Source of the DNA: Azolla caroliniana
Taxonomy: Eukaryota > Polypodiophyta
Direction: 5' to 3'
Assembly (NCBI GenBank): GCA_043228905.1
Contig: JBHGNT010000015.1
Span: 1,550,001 to 1,614,000 of the forward strand
DNA length: 64,000 bases
Part shown: positions 47,699 to 60,055 of the stretch, piece after piece
Numbering within the stretch: the first letter of the stretch is position 1
Layout of the letters: each line of letters begins with the position of its first letter
Translations under genes and position numbers: made by a program
The notes under the pieces: model-generated
The model's database searches: none
The model's input: the letters and a program-made list of their open reading frames with translations, nothing else
Told to the model about the DNA's origin: nothing

Positions 47699-50600
47699 AT
47701 GGCTCTGTTTCTGTCTTCTCCGAGTCTTCGATCTCTCGCTGCCATCGCCCACTACCTTCCTCCCCTCTCTGCACCATCCAAAGCCTCTGTTACCAGCAAC
47801 AGCAGCAGCAATACCATCGTCCATTGCTCCTTCAGCATCAGAGCTTCCATAGATCGTTTCGACCACAAATCACTACAGGTTTCGTCATCGTCATCGTCTT
47901 CATCATCATCGTTGTCTTCTTCGTCTTCTCCTCCTCCTCTTCGTTTCCAACCATCAAGAGCATCTGCCTCTGCCTCTGGCTCCGTGGCAGAGGAAAGCAT
48001 CCATTCCTTCACTGTTAAGGTATGTTGTCCCCCAAATCTCTTTCTCTCTCTCACTACTTTATTTTATTTTGTTTTTATTTTTTTGTTTCAATGAATGGGT
48101 AAATACCCTATTTTTGTTGTAAACCAATTGTCTCATGGGCCAATTTTGGCATTGAGAAGACGTTAATATATCTTTCTTTCTTTTCTTCTCTGGCATCCTC
48201 AATGAAGATATTGTAAGGTAATTCCATTTATTGTCGAGATGGAAAACACGGAAATGAGATACTCTAGATGTGTCTGTGAGTAAAATTTCCCTTTTTCTTT
48301 CTCAGTTGAAATTCTCAACTAGAAGTGTCAATGTATGCTTGCCCATCTGTTTGCCCATTCTTCTTCTTTTTTTCCCCTCATGAAGCCCCTGCAAGGTTTA
48401 ACATGAGAATGTTGCCCTTTTTCTTCTCGATTAAAACTCTGGAAAGCGGATATTCCAGAGGTGTAAAAATATGCTTGTGATTTGTTTATACCTTTTCGTT
48501 CTCAATGGAATTAACTGTCATATAGAATTTTTGGTAGCTTTTGTAAGAGTTAACATGAATTAATCCCTTCTTTATCCACAGGTGTTAACAGTTGTTGGTG
48601 TGATATCTTTCCCCCCCTTCTCTTTTCTCATAAAATTTAGCATCTAAAGATGCTATATGGATTTTTTTCTAGGGTGTAATATGAGAATTTGCCATTTTCT
48701 TCGAATGGCATGTCTAAATCTAGAAATACGAAATGTCAACTTTTGTAAAGTTTATGATAAGATTTTCCCTTTCCTCTTTATCCAGAAAATTCCTTCTTGC
48801 TTGTTTTGTTCTTTTACTTCGAATAAAAGAAGCCATTTAGATTCTACTGTTAGGGTATATTTTTGTCAGCTGTAACATGAAGTTTTCCCATACCTTTTTC
48901 TTCCCAGTGCAAAATCTCATACACAGGTGCTATGTGGCTTTTTTTTAAAGGTTTCACTTGAAATTCTTCATTGATCATTGAGTGTCCATGTTTCCTAATA
49001 TGGACACTCAGAGGATCTTTGTATATATCGGCTTGCAACCTTGGTACTGCTTTGATTTCTATTTCTGCAACCGTAGGTTTCATGTGAAGCCCATGGGCAT
49101 GGGTTTGAAATTTTGGAATTCAAGATCCATTTTATCCCTTCCCCGACAGAAGAGCTTCGGTAGCGTACAATGAACTTGAAAGGTTGACGGGTGTTCGGCC
49201 ATATATACCCTGTGGTTTGAAATCACAATGCTCTCTATAGGAAACCACAATGTCTATTCTCTTCTATAACTGTACAGAAAATCACACTACTTTTTGAGCG
49301 GTGGACAGGAATCTTTGTGTGCCCCTATGTACACAATTCACCAATCAAAACGAAAGTCCTAGTTCTCCTTATTGAAAGATTTCGCTGACAAAGGATACCC
49401 TCTAAGCACAATGATGGGGCTAGAGGTTGAGAAAAGAAGAATTCCTCTTCCATTGGGAAGGTTTTCATACAGAGGATCCATCCTCTGAAGCACAAATTGT
49501 GAGGCTCGACTTAGACAAATGAAGAATAGTTTTCTTCTTCTGCTTTGTCATGTCAATAGACCATTTGAATGAGAGAGAGAATGCAGATATATATTAAGGT
49601 GTGTTAGGGAAATCGGCCTTGAGATGAGTCATGATTAGAAATATTGGTGAATTCAAGCTATCTACACTGAAACAAAAAAGAAGAAGCTCTAGGTTTCTTA
49701 AAGTTTCATTAATCTTAATGCATATGGTTGAAATGTGTGAGATGGTTTACGACCATGAAGTGCATAACCAATATATATGGGATCAGTAGTGGCGAGGGGG
49801 TCGTGGTGTTTAAGTTTGGTTGATGCGATGAAATGAGGCTACAATGATGTTTATTGAGTGCGTCTGGGTGTTGTTGGGCAGATTGGACATTCGTGCCCTT
49901 TATCCTGGTACTTCTGTCTTCTTTGTCATCAACATTCACCTGGTTGGTCTATGATGGCTCTTCAGCATGTTGTGAATGGAAGTGTGAGACTATGAGAGAA
50001 ACTTCTAATTAGATAGCCAAACACATTTGTCTACTCTTCCTCCTCTGTAGTATGAAAGATAATAAGCATAGCTATTGGGAGCGCAGTTTGGCCTGGAAAA
50101 TATGAATCGCATATAAATCCTAAAAGTCGAGGTTTGATTTATTGGGTCTTAAAATAAATCAAACAAACTTGTGAAAACTGTGTGCGCTTCTCCTTGCTGC
50201 ACTCCATACACAGTTTAGTTTTTGCAGTTCTGCTTGTTATTCATACACTTTTTATGTTTTAATATCAGACTTCATGTTCAACAGGATATTGATGGCAATG
50301 ATGTAAGTTTGAGCAAATATAAAGGCAAGGTCCTTCTCATTGTGAATGTGGCTTCACGTTGGTATGTACATTTATTCATAGGTGCACTTTGAAGTACATG
50401 TTTTGTAACATATCATGGGCTATATAGGTTAAACTCCTTGAAATATGCTCTGGTTTTTTTACTATCAGTGGTCTTACAACTTCCAATTACAATGAGTTAG
50501 GGGAGATCTACAAAAACTTGAAGGGTCAAGGTAAAATTTGTTTTTTCCAATATATGTGCATAAGAGAAACAAATTTACTAGGATTTTGGGTGTGAAAGTG

Positions 50601-51887
50601 ATGAACTATTTTTGGATCACATGTTGTAGATTTTGAGATTTTGGCATTCCCATGCAATCAATTTGGAGGCCAGGAGCCAGGTTCTAACCAAGAGATTAAA
50701 CAATTTGCTTGCTCTATATTCAAGGCAGAATTTCCTATTTTTGATAAGGTTTAGTGAAGAAAAGTTATTCCTTGAATTAGTTTCATATTTTATAACATGC
50801 TCTCTCATTTACTTTGCTAAATTTTCGATTATATAGCTGATCCCTTGTTCTCTATCTGTCCCAACCCCCCTTGTGCCTCTTTATTAGGTTGATGTGAATG
50901 GTGAGAATACAGCACCAGTTTATAAATTCTTAAAAGCGACCAAAAGCTCTGGGCTCTTGGGTAGCCTTCTTGGAGACAATGTTAAATGGAATTTTGAGAA
51001 GTTTTTAGTCGACAAAAATGGTCAAGTTGTTCAAAGATATGATCCTACTGTGGCTCCTCTCAAGATTGAGGTGAGATTGATGTTATTAATGGTCTCTCTT
51101 TTCCTTTGGTAGAAGAATTACTGTATCTATTATTTTTATTATTGTAGAAAATGCAGGGATCTTAGACTAACTCTCACACAGCAAGATCACTTAGAAGACT
51201 TAAGGAAATATCAGTAGATTAAGAAAAACGAGCACTGATTACAATGATGTAGAATGGTTTATATAATCAGTATCTACAGGTAGGTGGAAACCAACGACCA
51301 CTTAATTAGGTTCACACTATTATAACTATATTCACACCTAATTCACACCTAATAGGTACTTATCTAGGTTCATAATATTCTAAGTATGTTCACACCCAAC
51401 ATTTACTTAACTAGGTGCCCACTATTATGACTATGTTCACACCAAAGCTTTCATAGGATACACATTAAGTGTAACAATTATTAAGTCATAGATTTCTGTA
51501 GGCTGTGTGACATTCCTTGCTCTAGATGCACATATAAGCGGAAGGTACGTAGGCACTTATAATCAGATGTGTTGGATGTATGCCAATGTAATATAGATTG
51601 AATGTTGTTGGTTTAGAAGAATTTGACCTCTGGTCCACCAAAATTGATGTAAAAAAAGTGGTCACGGTGTGAAAGATAATGAGACTTTAGATTAATCTAT
51701 CATATTAAACATGCCATCCTATAGTATTTCTTGTAGTTTCTCCATCTTCCAAGTCCTACCAGATTAATAGAAAGGCGATAAATAATAAGGTGGTGATATG
51801 ATGGAAATATTAACACATGGTGAAACGAGTTAAAATATACGTTTTTTTTTCTTGCAGGCTGATATCAAGAAATTGTTGGAAAGTTGA
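47699..51887 (+). CDS. GPX: Glutathione peroxidase-like thiol peroxidase, plastid type
   Basis: Six exons: 47699-48019, 50285-50361, 50469-50530, 50630-50748, 50888-51070, 51858-51887 (263 aa). Exon 1 encodes a Ser-rich, acid-poor leader of about 95 residues, as in chloroplast transit peptides; an upstream in-frame ATG (47528) is less likely because it reads through the ATACGTAT tract. The catalytic set is complete: NVASRCGLT (peroxidatic Cys), [12 protein letters not shown] (Gln, with the resolving-type Cys region in exon 4) and KWNFEKFLV (Trp). Cys replaces selenocysteine, as in all plant GPX. Such enzymes reduce lipid and hydrogen peroxides, usually with thioredoxin. The peroxidatic Cys codon is split by intron 2. 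Intron 1 carries a LINE tail, and intron 5 an LTR-like insert. Confidence 0.95.
48060..48183 (+). mobile_element. LINE 3'-tail fragment in GPX intron 1
   Basis: Aligns with 47318-47438 and 25318-25428 (CAATGAATGGGTAAATACCC, TTGTAAACCAATTGTCTCAT and AGAAGACGTTAATATATC), ending in TTTCTTTCTTT. It lies 41 bases past the exon 1 donor, in the same orientation as the gene. Confidence 0.75.
48190..49010. repeat. Possible degenerate long repeat in GPX intron 1
   Basis: Words TTAACATGA, TTTTTCTTCTC, AAAATCTC and AGGTG(T/C)...TATG recur in the same order with a spacing near 130-150 bp, four or five times. Divergence is high, and I could not derive a firm unit. Confidence 0.3.
51150..51500 (-). mobile_element. 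LTR-like insert in GPX intron 5
   Basis: The segment contrasts with the surrounding intron. Internal diverged repeats TTCACACCTAAT, ACTTA(A/T)CTAGGT and ACTAT(T/G)ATAACTAT recur, and a TATA-like word (TTTATATAATCAG, read in reverse) lies near 51261. The layout resembles the antisense insert in the copia element, but the sequence is not clearly homologous. No target duplication was found. Confidence 0.3.
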
Positions 51888-52435
51888 ACCTCACTCGTTG
51901 TGTTACTTTTTCTTTTGAAAGTACCCTATGAGCGCAAACAATGGCTAAGAATGATTTTCATGTAACCCGATCAGCTCACATCTTGGGCTGAAGGCCTTGT
52001 AATCTATTTTCTTGAAGTAGAACTGATTTCTCTCCCTCTCTCTCTTATGAAGATGGTAGGAAGAGAAATGAAAAAAGTATCTCGTTTGTCCAGTTCTTTT
52101 ATGAAAAAACATGAAAGATCCAACCATGCTGTCTGCTTTTTAAAAAGTTTGTGTATGTTAAAATAAGCCCTGTGCTCGCACTGAGTCAGGAGAGTCAAAC
52201 TGGAAAGCAATGAAACTGGGTGGAGCAAACATAAAGCAGAAAAGAAAGAATTGTTGTATGCATAGAGAAGCAAACTGGGTTGATCCTAACTTCGATTTTT
52301 CAATGTATGTTATAAGTCTGTCCTAAAGTAATAAACATGTTATTTTGTTTTTTGTTTTTGTTTTGGGATGTGTATATCTTGGCTATATGGCAAATATGTA
52401 TTGGTTTGCGAAATGTTTTGCCCAAAGTATGTTTA

Positions 52436-52712
52436 CTTAATATTGGTTTAAGTATCAAGGAAAGAGCCCAACAGATTCTTATTAAGCGGACTTTGTGAAA
52501 ATAATATTTTTACTTAATATGGGTTTAAGTATCAAGGAAAGAGCAGTACATATTTTTCTTAATCGTACTTGCATGCAAAGGGATTGTCCAAGTAAAAGGG
52601 ATTGACCTTGAGACTTTTTGCTAAGCCAACTTTTTCTTTGATTTGATAATTACATGTATGATAGTGCTAAGCCAAATTTTTCTGTGATTTGATAATTACA
52701 TGTATGATGGTG
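52436..52712. repeat. Two small direct duplications downstream of GPX
   Basis: TACTTAATAT(T)GGGTTTAAGTATCAAGGAAAG-type units occur at about 52436 and 52510. A 48-bp unit GCTAAGCCAA.TTTTTCT with TTGATAATTACATGTATGAT occurs at 52620 and 52668. Confidence 0.75.
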
Positions 52713-53971
52713 AATGGAACGATTGGGGAAGTGAAGATAGAAAAGTTGCAGTATTGTTATGGTGAGTGTTGATATCCTGGTGATGGTGACTTAAATCAAT
52801 AAATCTACTATTAGAAGACGATTCAAAGTACTGATTAGTACAAATTGATTTTCCAATTGGACATTTTATGTACTTTTTGGTTTCCATGTAGGTAGGTCAA
52901 TTATTCATTAGTTTTGACTTTAAACAAGTATGATGGGTTTAATGATGAAGTTTTTTATCTGGAACCTTTAGGTCATGGGTTTTATGGTTTCGACGGAGTG
53001 TTCATCTTTTTAGCTTAAGCATCGGACAAATAAACAACTTTGATTCTAAAAACAATTGAGTAATGTAAAGTTATGATCAGCTAATTCTCTTCATTTTTGG
53101 ATATATTGACATCATTGGGTGTGAAAATTGAAGGCACGATGGGACCCAACATATTGTGACAAATAAATGGTTAGGAACATTATGATGAATGACATCGAAA
53201 GATGTAGTTTGGTTTGGGACAGTTAATAAACTTACTAAAACAAAGGTTAACTAATGTCAATCAAAATAACTTGGTTAGAACACCTTTTACTATGTCAAAT
53301 TTACATTATCAATGTGATTACTATTGGTGATTATTAATATAAAATCAACTCAATAGCTAGCTATAATTGAGAAAACCATTGTCCTATGTTGTAGTGTAAC
53401 ACATGCAACCGACAACTTGTGATACATCAATCAATGCTTACCAGATTAGGGCGAATAGGTTACAAATGCAATCACCTATGTTTTGAAAGATTAGGCACTT
53501 CCATTTTAGTTTATTATTTTTAGTAACAAGGTTGTAAATAAAGGAAATTGGTACAAGAAAGAGGATTTTTGTCCCAAGACGTACTAATTTGAGATAGAGC
53601 CCTCAATCTTCTGATTGAAAGTTTGAAGAGTATGACAATGATTGGATTGAAAACTGCACAAAAAAGTTGCAAAGTGATAATGTAAATATGTAGCAAGGAA
53701 GCTTATGTTCTGGATAGAAATTTCAAAAAGCTTGTAGAAGATGTCAAGCATGTGTCCGCTTCCAAATAAATAAACATAGATGTGACAAAGTAACTACAAT
53801 TTAGTTATGCCACACCTTGGATTATATTCATAATTTGGGGTTTCGCTGATCTGGTTTCTGCTGTAAGGATTTCATATTTAGAAATTAATTATCGACCAAA
53901 TTTCGCTGGGAAGTTGTGTGTTTTATGATTGCACATAAAAATAGGCATGAAACATATCCAAATAATCTCTT
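52713..53971. other. Gene-free spacer
   Basis: Nothing recognised between the small duplications and the second hAT copy. Confidence 0.4.
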
Positions 53972-54545
53972 ATCGGTAGTAGTAATGGGCATGGTTTCGG
54001 CTCAAAATGAACCGAACCGTTAAGCCATGGTTTAACTGTTTATTGGTTCCAAAAAAATTTAATGGTTTGGTTTGGTATGGATTCTCGTTAAACGGTTCGG
54101 TTCGGTTCTAAAACTCGGGTTTATAGGTTTACAAGTTTGGCTTAAAGGTTTAAAGGTTTTTGGTTAACTTTTGTTTTTTTACCTTAATAGTTTATTGATG
54201 TAATGGTTTAATTAATGTTTTTTATTGATTTAATTAATTTAACTTAAATGTTTATTTAATTTAATGGTTCAATTAAAGGTTTGTTTATTGATTTAATAAA
54301 TTTAACTTAAATTCTTATTTAATTTAATCTATTTTTGTTTCTTTAGATGTTTAACTAGTTTGACTTAAGTGGTTAGGTTTAAATTTTTTATTAAATGGTT
54401 CAGTTTGGTTTCAACTTTTCCCTAAAAGGTTTGGTTTTATCTTTTTCTTAAATGGTTTGGTTTGGTTTTAAATAAACGGTTTGGTTTCGGTTTCGGTTTG
54501 GTTTCTTTGCCTTGAAACCGAATCGTGCCCATTGCTAATCGGCAG
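53972..54545. mobile_element. Second non-autonomous hAT-type element
   Basis: Element 53980-54537 (558 bp) runs from TAGTAATGGGCATGG to CGTGCCCATTGCTA, flanked by ATCGGTAG (53972-53979) and ATCGGCAG (54538-54545), an 8-bp target duplication with one mismatch. The interior is made of GGTTTGGTTT, AACGGTTCGG and TTTAATTAAT words. It is the inverted-orientation relative of the element at 1418-1989. Confidence 0.75.
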
Positions 54546-55005
54546 ATATATTAACATTTGGTTTCATTGTACCTAGTTAATATGCTTCAGTATTTTTACC
54601 TTAATAGTTTATTGATGTAATGGTTTAATTAATGGTTTTTTATTGATTTAATTAATTTAACTTAAATGTTTATTTAATTTAATGGTTCAATTAAAGGTTC
54701 GTTTATTGATTTAATAAATTTAACTTAAATGATTATTTAATTTAATCTATTTTGTTTCTTTAGATGTTTAACTAGTTTGACTTAAGTGGTTAGGTTTAAA
54801 ATTTTTATTAAATGGTTCAGTTTGGTTTCAACTTTTCCCTAAAAGGTTTGGTTTTATCTTTTTCTTAAATGGTTTGGTTTTTTGTTTTAAATAAACGGTT
54901 TCGGTTCGGTTTCTTTGCCTTGAAACCGAGCCGTGCCCATTGCTAATCGGCAGATATATTAACATTTGGTTTCATTGTACCTAGTTAATATGCTTCAGTA
55001 TTTTA
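54181..55005. repeat. 417-bp tandem duplication covering the hAT 3' half
   Basis: Copy 1 (54181-54597) and copy 2 (54598-55005) align almost base for base from ACCTTAATAGTTTATTGATG to ATATGCTTCAGTATTTT. The copies include the right end of the hAT element, its target duplication and about 60 flanking bases, so this event followed insertion. Confidence 0.9.
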
Positions 55006-55739
55006 CTATATCCATGTTACAAGTGACCTAGTAACTGCACCGTATTGGTTGGTGTATGACAAACACATCAAGCCCCATGATACTTGGAATTCCAACAAGA
55101 TTTGGAAGCGCCCAATCACGCATCTAGCAGAAAATTGTGAGTTAAAATTTATTTCACAGATGGTTATATGGATGAGGAACTGGAACAGTAACCATAACAA
55201 GGTGAATGAGGGGCAAATAAGCTACAACTATGACTATACCTAGTATGTCACGACTGCTTTCATTATGTAGGCATAAGAACTTTCCTGAATCATTTTGTCA
55301 ACAGCAATCATTAACTCGTTCACACTGCCTAGTGACCAAACCAAAAGGTTAAGGTAATGATGAAGCTTGTTGCTGTATGGCTATGCAAACAGAGCCAAGT
55401 AATTCTAAAAATATGTAGTGGGCCAAATAGCTACAGACGATTTCATGCAATCTCTAAGATTAAAAGAATAAGTCACTTTGAACCCCACTTTAATACAGAA
55501 CACATAATGTGGATCATACACCAATTACATTCTTGAAGGAATCAGTTTTCATTGAAGGCCATAAATGGATCAGGTTCAAACATAGAAATATAGGGATTCC
55601 TTCATCGACATATGTTTAACATTTATTACAGAACTGACAAGTGTAAATTAAATCACCAGTGGAATGGAACATAATGACAAATACCGTTGAATAGAATAAT
55701 ACACTTGGAGCCTATTTTAAGCCTAGTTAGTCCTTCCAT

Positions 55740-58700
55740 TTAGGGAGGTTCATGCACAATTTCTCTGGATTCAGCAACATCCTGGTTGTCTTCTACTTGT
55801 TGGAAGGTGGATAAACAACCAGTGGCATCTTCATTGATCCCGAAAAACCCCACCAATACACATAATCCTCCAATATACTCCATGGCACCGATATGTATGC
55901 CTCGGACTGAATCCACAATAGCAGCAATTGGGACTTGTATTGTAAGTCCCGCGGTTGCCGCTGTGGTGGATGTAAGCAGCACAGCTTTTGCCCACAAATA
56001 ATCACTCAAAACATTGTCGAGCATTCCTGCCAAATGAAATAAAAGCTTTGATTATTCTATTGATTTCTCATAGTTCATCATAATCTTTTAGAGATGTTAA
56101 AAACTTCTAATGTACAGAAAAGACAGCAAATGGGCTGATTGCTGATTAGATCTTGGCCCAAAGATCTAGATGCAAAAACAGCGTATGCATGATTACTACT
56201 TGTTAACAGAGGTTGTCCATGCTTTGGTGGGTCCGTTACGTCATCTGCAAAAAGAACGTCAACAGTATTCCACATACACAAACATCCTTCTAATTACAAT
56301 CCAAACCTTCACTAAGATTATGTTTACACATACATACATGATTTATAATATGCACTGGGCTTTCCTCATTACTAATTCAACAATGTATCACAGGAAATTG
56401 AACAAACAATGTATGCACAAGATATTTTAGTAGAATGAGAGTCAATATTTTTGGTATGAGAAAAAAAGGAAGTCAGTCGAACCTTTTCCAATGATAAGAC
56501 CATATTGTAGGGCTGTAAGTCGGTGGAAAGGCTCCACCCCAGTGAAATGCAAAATGAGAGCGACTGGGAGGAGAAAAAGACCGTTGAATAAACCCAAGAA
56601 TCCAAAGAAGAGTGCTGTGCTCGCTTCTTCACCTTGGGCCTCATCGGGAAGCTTTTTCCGTATAAGAGTTGTGTAAGCTGCATAAAAGATTGCAGATGCA
56701 ACGCATAATAAATCCCCCCATATTGGATTTGTTGCAACACTTGATCCCTCTTCAGAATCTGAAAAACTAACCACTATTGTTCCTGTCATGCAGAGAAGTA
56801 TGCTCCAAAGTTTAACCCACGTGAACTTCTCTTGCAAAAACCTCAACGACATCAGGAATGTAAACAAACTGGATGTTGAGCTTAGAATCGTGTTTGACTG
56901 CACCATATATGATCTTATGAGAATTTGGAGCTATATAACTGTGATGCGAAAAAATAAAGATATTTCTATGTTGTTAACATTTTTTGTGCAAATATGGCAT
57001 GTAAGAATGGATGTGTGTATATGTACTCTCCAAATGCATGTTGATGTGTATGATTGCCTATGCAGAAGAGAAATAAAAAAACTCACAGTAACAGTTGTGT
57101 ATTTGAGAGAGAGGTTAAATGTATATTGTGCAAGAAACCAGAAGGGGCACACAACCAAACTAGCATGAGCTATTTTTCTCCTTGTCCATATTATAGGTTG
57201 CTTCATGTCCAGATCTTGATCATCTAACGCTTGTTTCTCAAGAACAGCGTCCGTATGCCCTGTGTATCAAGAATAAAATCAAATGAAATCCTCAACATTA
57301 TCCGCAGATTCAACAAAAAGAAATATGATGAAAAAAATGGAATTATTGAACAATCAGTCTAGGATTTGCAATAGTATGCCACAAACAGAGAACCTAGTAT
57401 AAATTGAATTAACATGCACTAATATCATGGCAATGCCTAAAACATTAACAGCCTAAGTGAAAAACGTAAAATTTTACATCCCGAACTTGGATTGTCCAAT
57501 GGACAAACAAATCCGTATGTAGTTAACTGAATTCTTTTGTCACCATCATCGAGTTTACTTTTACCCACTTCATTTCATAAGACACAATCAGTTCAACAAA
57601 TCCAAATCCAGACCCCATAAATGAAAATCCAAATTACACATGAACTAGAATCAGTAATGACAATAATATGAAGGGCCCATATTCCCAATCCCATTGTCCA
57701 TCAATTAAAAATCAAAATTCCATTCAATCTAGAATCCTCAACTCATTAAGGTAATATGGGGGGTTAATGTTACAGATAGAGGCCCATACATGCATGCTGC
57801 AAGACCTAAAGATAGAGAACATAATACAATATAGTCTTAATGAGAACCGTTGCAAACAATTTGCATCTACCTATGAGTGGAGTGAATCCAAATCATGTGA
57901 TTAATCAACCTCAAAAAGCTTCAGCTTGGAAATCGCACAAAGATTCCAGAAAGCTGCTAATAAGTCGCTATTTTTTCATGATGTGTAGGCAATGCTGCAT
58001 CACCTAAATAACCGAAAGTATGGTGCACTTTTTCAAATATTTTCTTCCCAGAAAAAGCAATACCTCAAGAGGCTAGAATAATACACTAATAACTCTTTTC
58101 ATATATGGCATATTTGTCTTTTCATTCTAATGGAAAGTAATGAGAAGTAGCAAAAAACTCAGGGGCAGTTAATGAGAAAAGCACATAGACATATATGCAT
58201 CTTATGCACAGGAAAGCTCAGAAACATAAATCTGAGTTTCTCTTTATCTCATTTCGTGACCCTAAGTTTTTAATATTCCTCGTTAATTTCCTTTAGAATG
58301 AGAAACCGCCATAGTAGATTATCGGGAAGGAATTAGACTGAGAGACGATTTTACGCAATTTATATCTATATCTGTTGTATACATACCATGATCATCTGAC
58401 AAGACTTGCAATCCTTTCACTTCAAGAAGCATTTGATCAGAGGCAATCTTATTGGAATCCAGCAAATTCTCCGTCTCCGAATCCTTGAGCGTTTCAGAAA
58501 CATCCGTGGGAGCATTAACATTAGAAGGTTCCCCGGCCTTCTTTCTCATCAGAAGATTCCGGGAGGCTCGACCGATCTCGACGACGGGGAGGTAGACAAG
58601 GAAGAGGGTGTTGCAGATGTAGGTGATGAGGAAAGGGGAGACGCCACTGTCCACCACGGACTGAACAACGAAGCTCGCAACGATCCAAATGACGGCCACA

Positions 58701-58750
58701 GCAACGACGTACAGCATGCCGAGGCACCATCGCCATGTCTTCTGCAACAT
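55740..58750 (-). CDS. EamA/SLC35F-type solute transporter
   Basis: Four exons on the minus strand, in transcript order: 58750-58387, 57259-57087, 56897-56483, 56026-55740 (412 aa), phases 1,0,1. The chosen Met opens MLQKTWRWCLGMLYVVAVAV, whose first membrane helix follows at once; an upstream in-frame Met would only add an Arg/Glu repeat. About ten hydrophobic segments are visible. A hydrophilic loop of about 90 residues (exons 1-2) follows the first two. Family blocks are FNLSLKYTTVT, SNTILSSTSSLFTFL, EKFTWVKLWSILLCM, YTTLIRKKLPDE, GFLGLFNGLFLLPVAL, VEPFHRLT and AGLTIQVPIAAIVDS. This is the drug/metabolite-transporter superfamily group with human SLC35F5 and yeast YML018C. The substrate is unknown, and endomembrane location is likely. 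Confidence 0.93.
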
Positions 58751-58969
58751 CTCTGTCTCTGTCTCTCTGTCTCTCTGTCTCTCGACAAGTCGATTTCTTC
58801 CTTCCGTCCTTCCGTTCCACAAATCTCACATCGTCGCGCCGTTTCGGAGGTCGAAACGGGAAGCTGTCGATGGATTTCTCTTCTTTCTCCGTTTCGAACT
58901 CTGCTTCTGACTCTGTTTCTGACTCTGTTTCTGTGTGTCTGAATGTCTGGTTTCTTTTGAAACCAAAAT

Positions 58970-59022
58970 ACTCTGCACCCAAAGAGACAGAGACAGAGAC
59001 AGAGACAGAGACAGACAGAAAG
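58970..59022. repeat. (AGAGAC)n microsatellite upstream of the transporter
   Basis: Six to seven AGAGAC units. Similar GTCTCT words also occur in the leader (58750-58790), producing spurious Arg/Glu/Thr-rich minus-strand frames. Confidence 0.85.
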
Positions 59023-59498
59023 AAAAGAAAGAAAGACATATTATTAATGTCTTCTATTACCACAATTGGCTGTGATTCTTCTTGATCACAATCCCGATAT
59101 TGGGCGGATGGATGGACAAAATGATGCCCATGCGGATCGAATGGGGGCCCGGGGAGAGTTATAAGCTCCTTGTAATGGTGTAGCGTAATCAATTTGCTTA
59201 GCAACGTTAAACATGGATTTCGGTATTGTATCGTACATATGTAGACAGATTGTGTGAAAGTTAAGTTGCATTAGTAGGAAAAGCGTGAGTTTGGCTATAT
59301 GTATATAGGTAAGTAGACATATCGATTGGCCCACATGTGCAAAATATAAGCGTGATATTCTCAATATGACTTTTAACTCTTAAGGCAAAGTCCTCCATTG
59401 GTGGAGCACAATGCAAGCGCATTTTTAGCCCAAAAAGAAATGATTTCTACTAATAATTTATGTAGTGAATAGCTTATCTACATTATGCTAAAGCCTTT
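59023..59498. other. Upstream spacer of the transporter
   Basis: No gene or repeat recognised. Confidence 0.35.
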
Positions 59499-60055
59499 GT
59501 ATATTATCATGGCAAATAGCTTCAATGAGGTTGCTTATAGCCAAAGGAGAGGAATTTAATTTGTGGACAAAAACTCCTCCACATTCATGACCTCATCAAG
59601 CTCATATCACCATGGGACTCGTGTGACATTAAAATGGGACTCTATGTATATTATCATGGCAAATAGCTTCAATGAGCTTGCTTATAGCCAAAGGAGAGGA
59701 ATTTAATTTGTGTACAAAAACTCCTCCACATTCATGACCTCATCAAGCTCATCTCACCATGGGACTCGTGTGACATTAAAATGGGACTCCATCCACTACA
59801 CTTAACTAACTCCAAACAATCTATCCTCAACAATTTCAATTTGTCAATGCAATAATACATTACTTGCAAATACTAATTGATTCCACCCATCGTACCTAAA
59901 GATGTTGCTTTGCATGTTATCCTTTTTGTTTGTACTCTTTGTAATGCATCCATCATATGTATGACCATGTGTTAAAATGCAAACATTTAACCTTCCGTTT
60001 GTACTCTTTGTAATGTCTCCATCATACATGTGACCATGTGTTAAAATGCATCCTT
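59499..60055. repeat. Two successive tandem duplications (147 bp and about 70 bp)
   Basis: Copies 59499-59645 and 59646-59790 share ATATTATCATGGCAAATAGC, AGCCAAAGGAGAGGAATTTA and CACCATGGGACTCGTGTGAC, with only a few differences. Further on, TTTGTACTCTTTGTAATG.(A/T)TCCATCATA with GACCATGTGTTAAAATGCA occurs at about 59928 and 59998. Confidence 0.88.

Noticed and set aside
58408-59204. Long plus- and minus-strand frames overlapping transporter exon 1.
   Set aside because: They are shadows of exon 1 extended by the GTCTCT/AGAGAC repeats; only the exon 1 frame matches the EamA family and joins exon 2 in phase.
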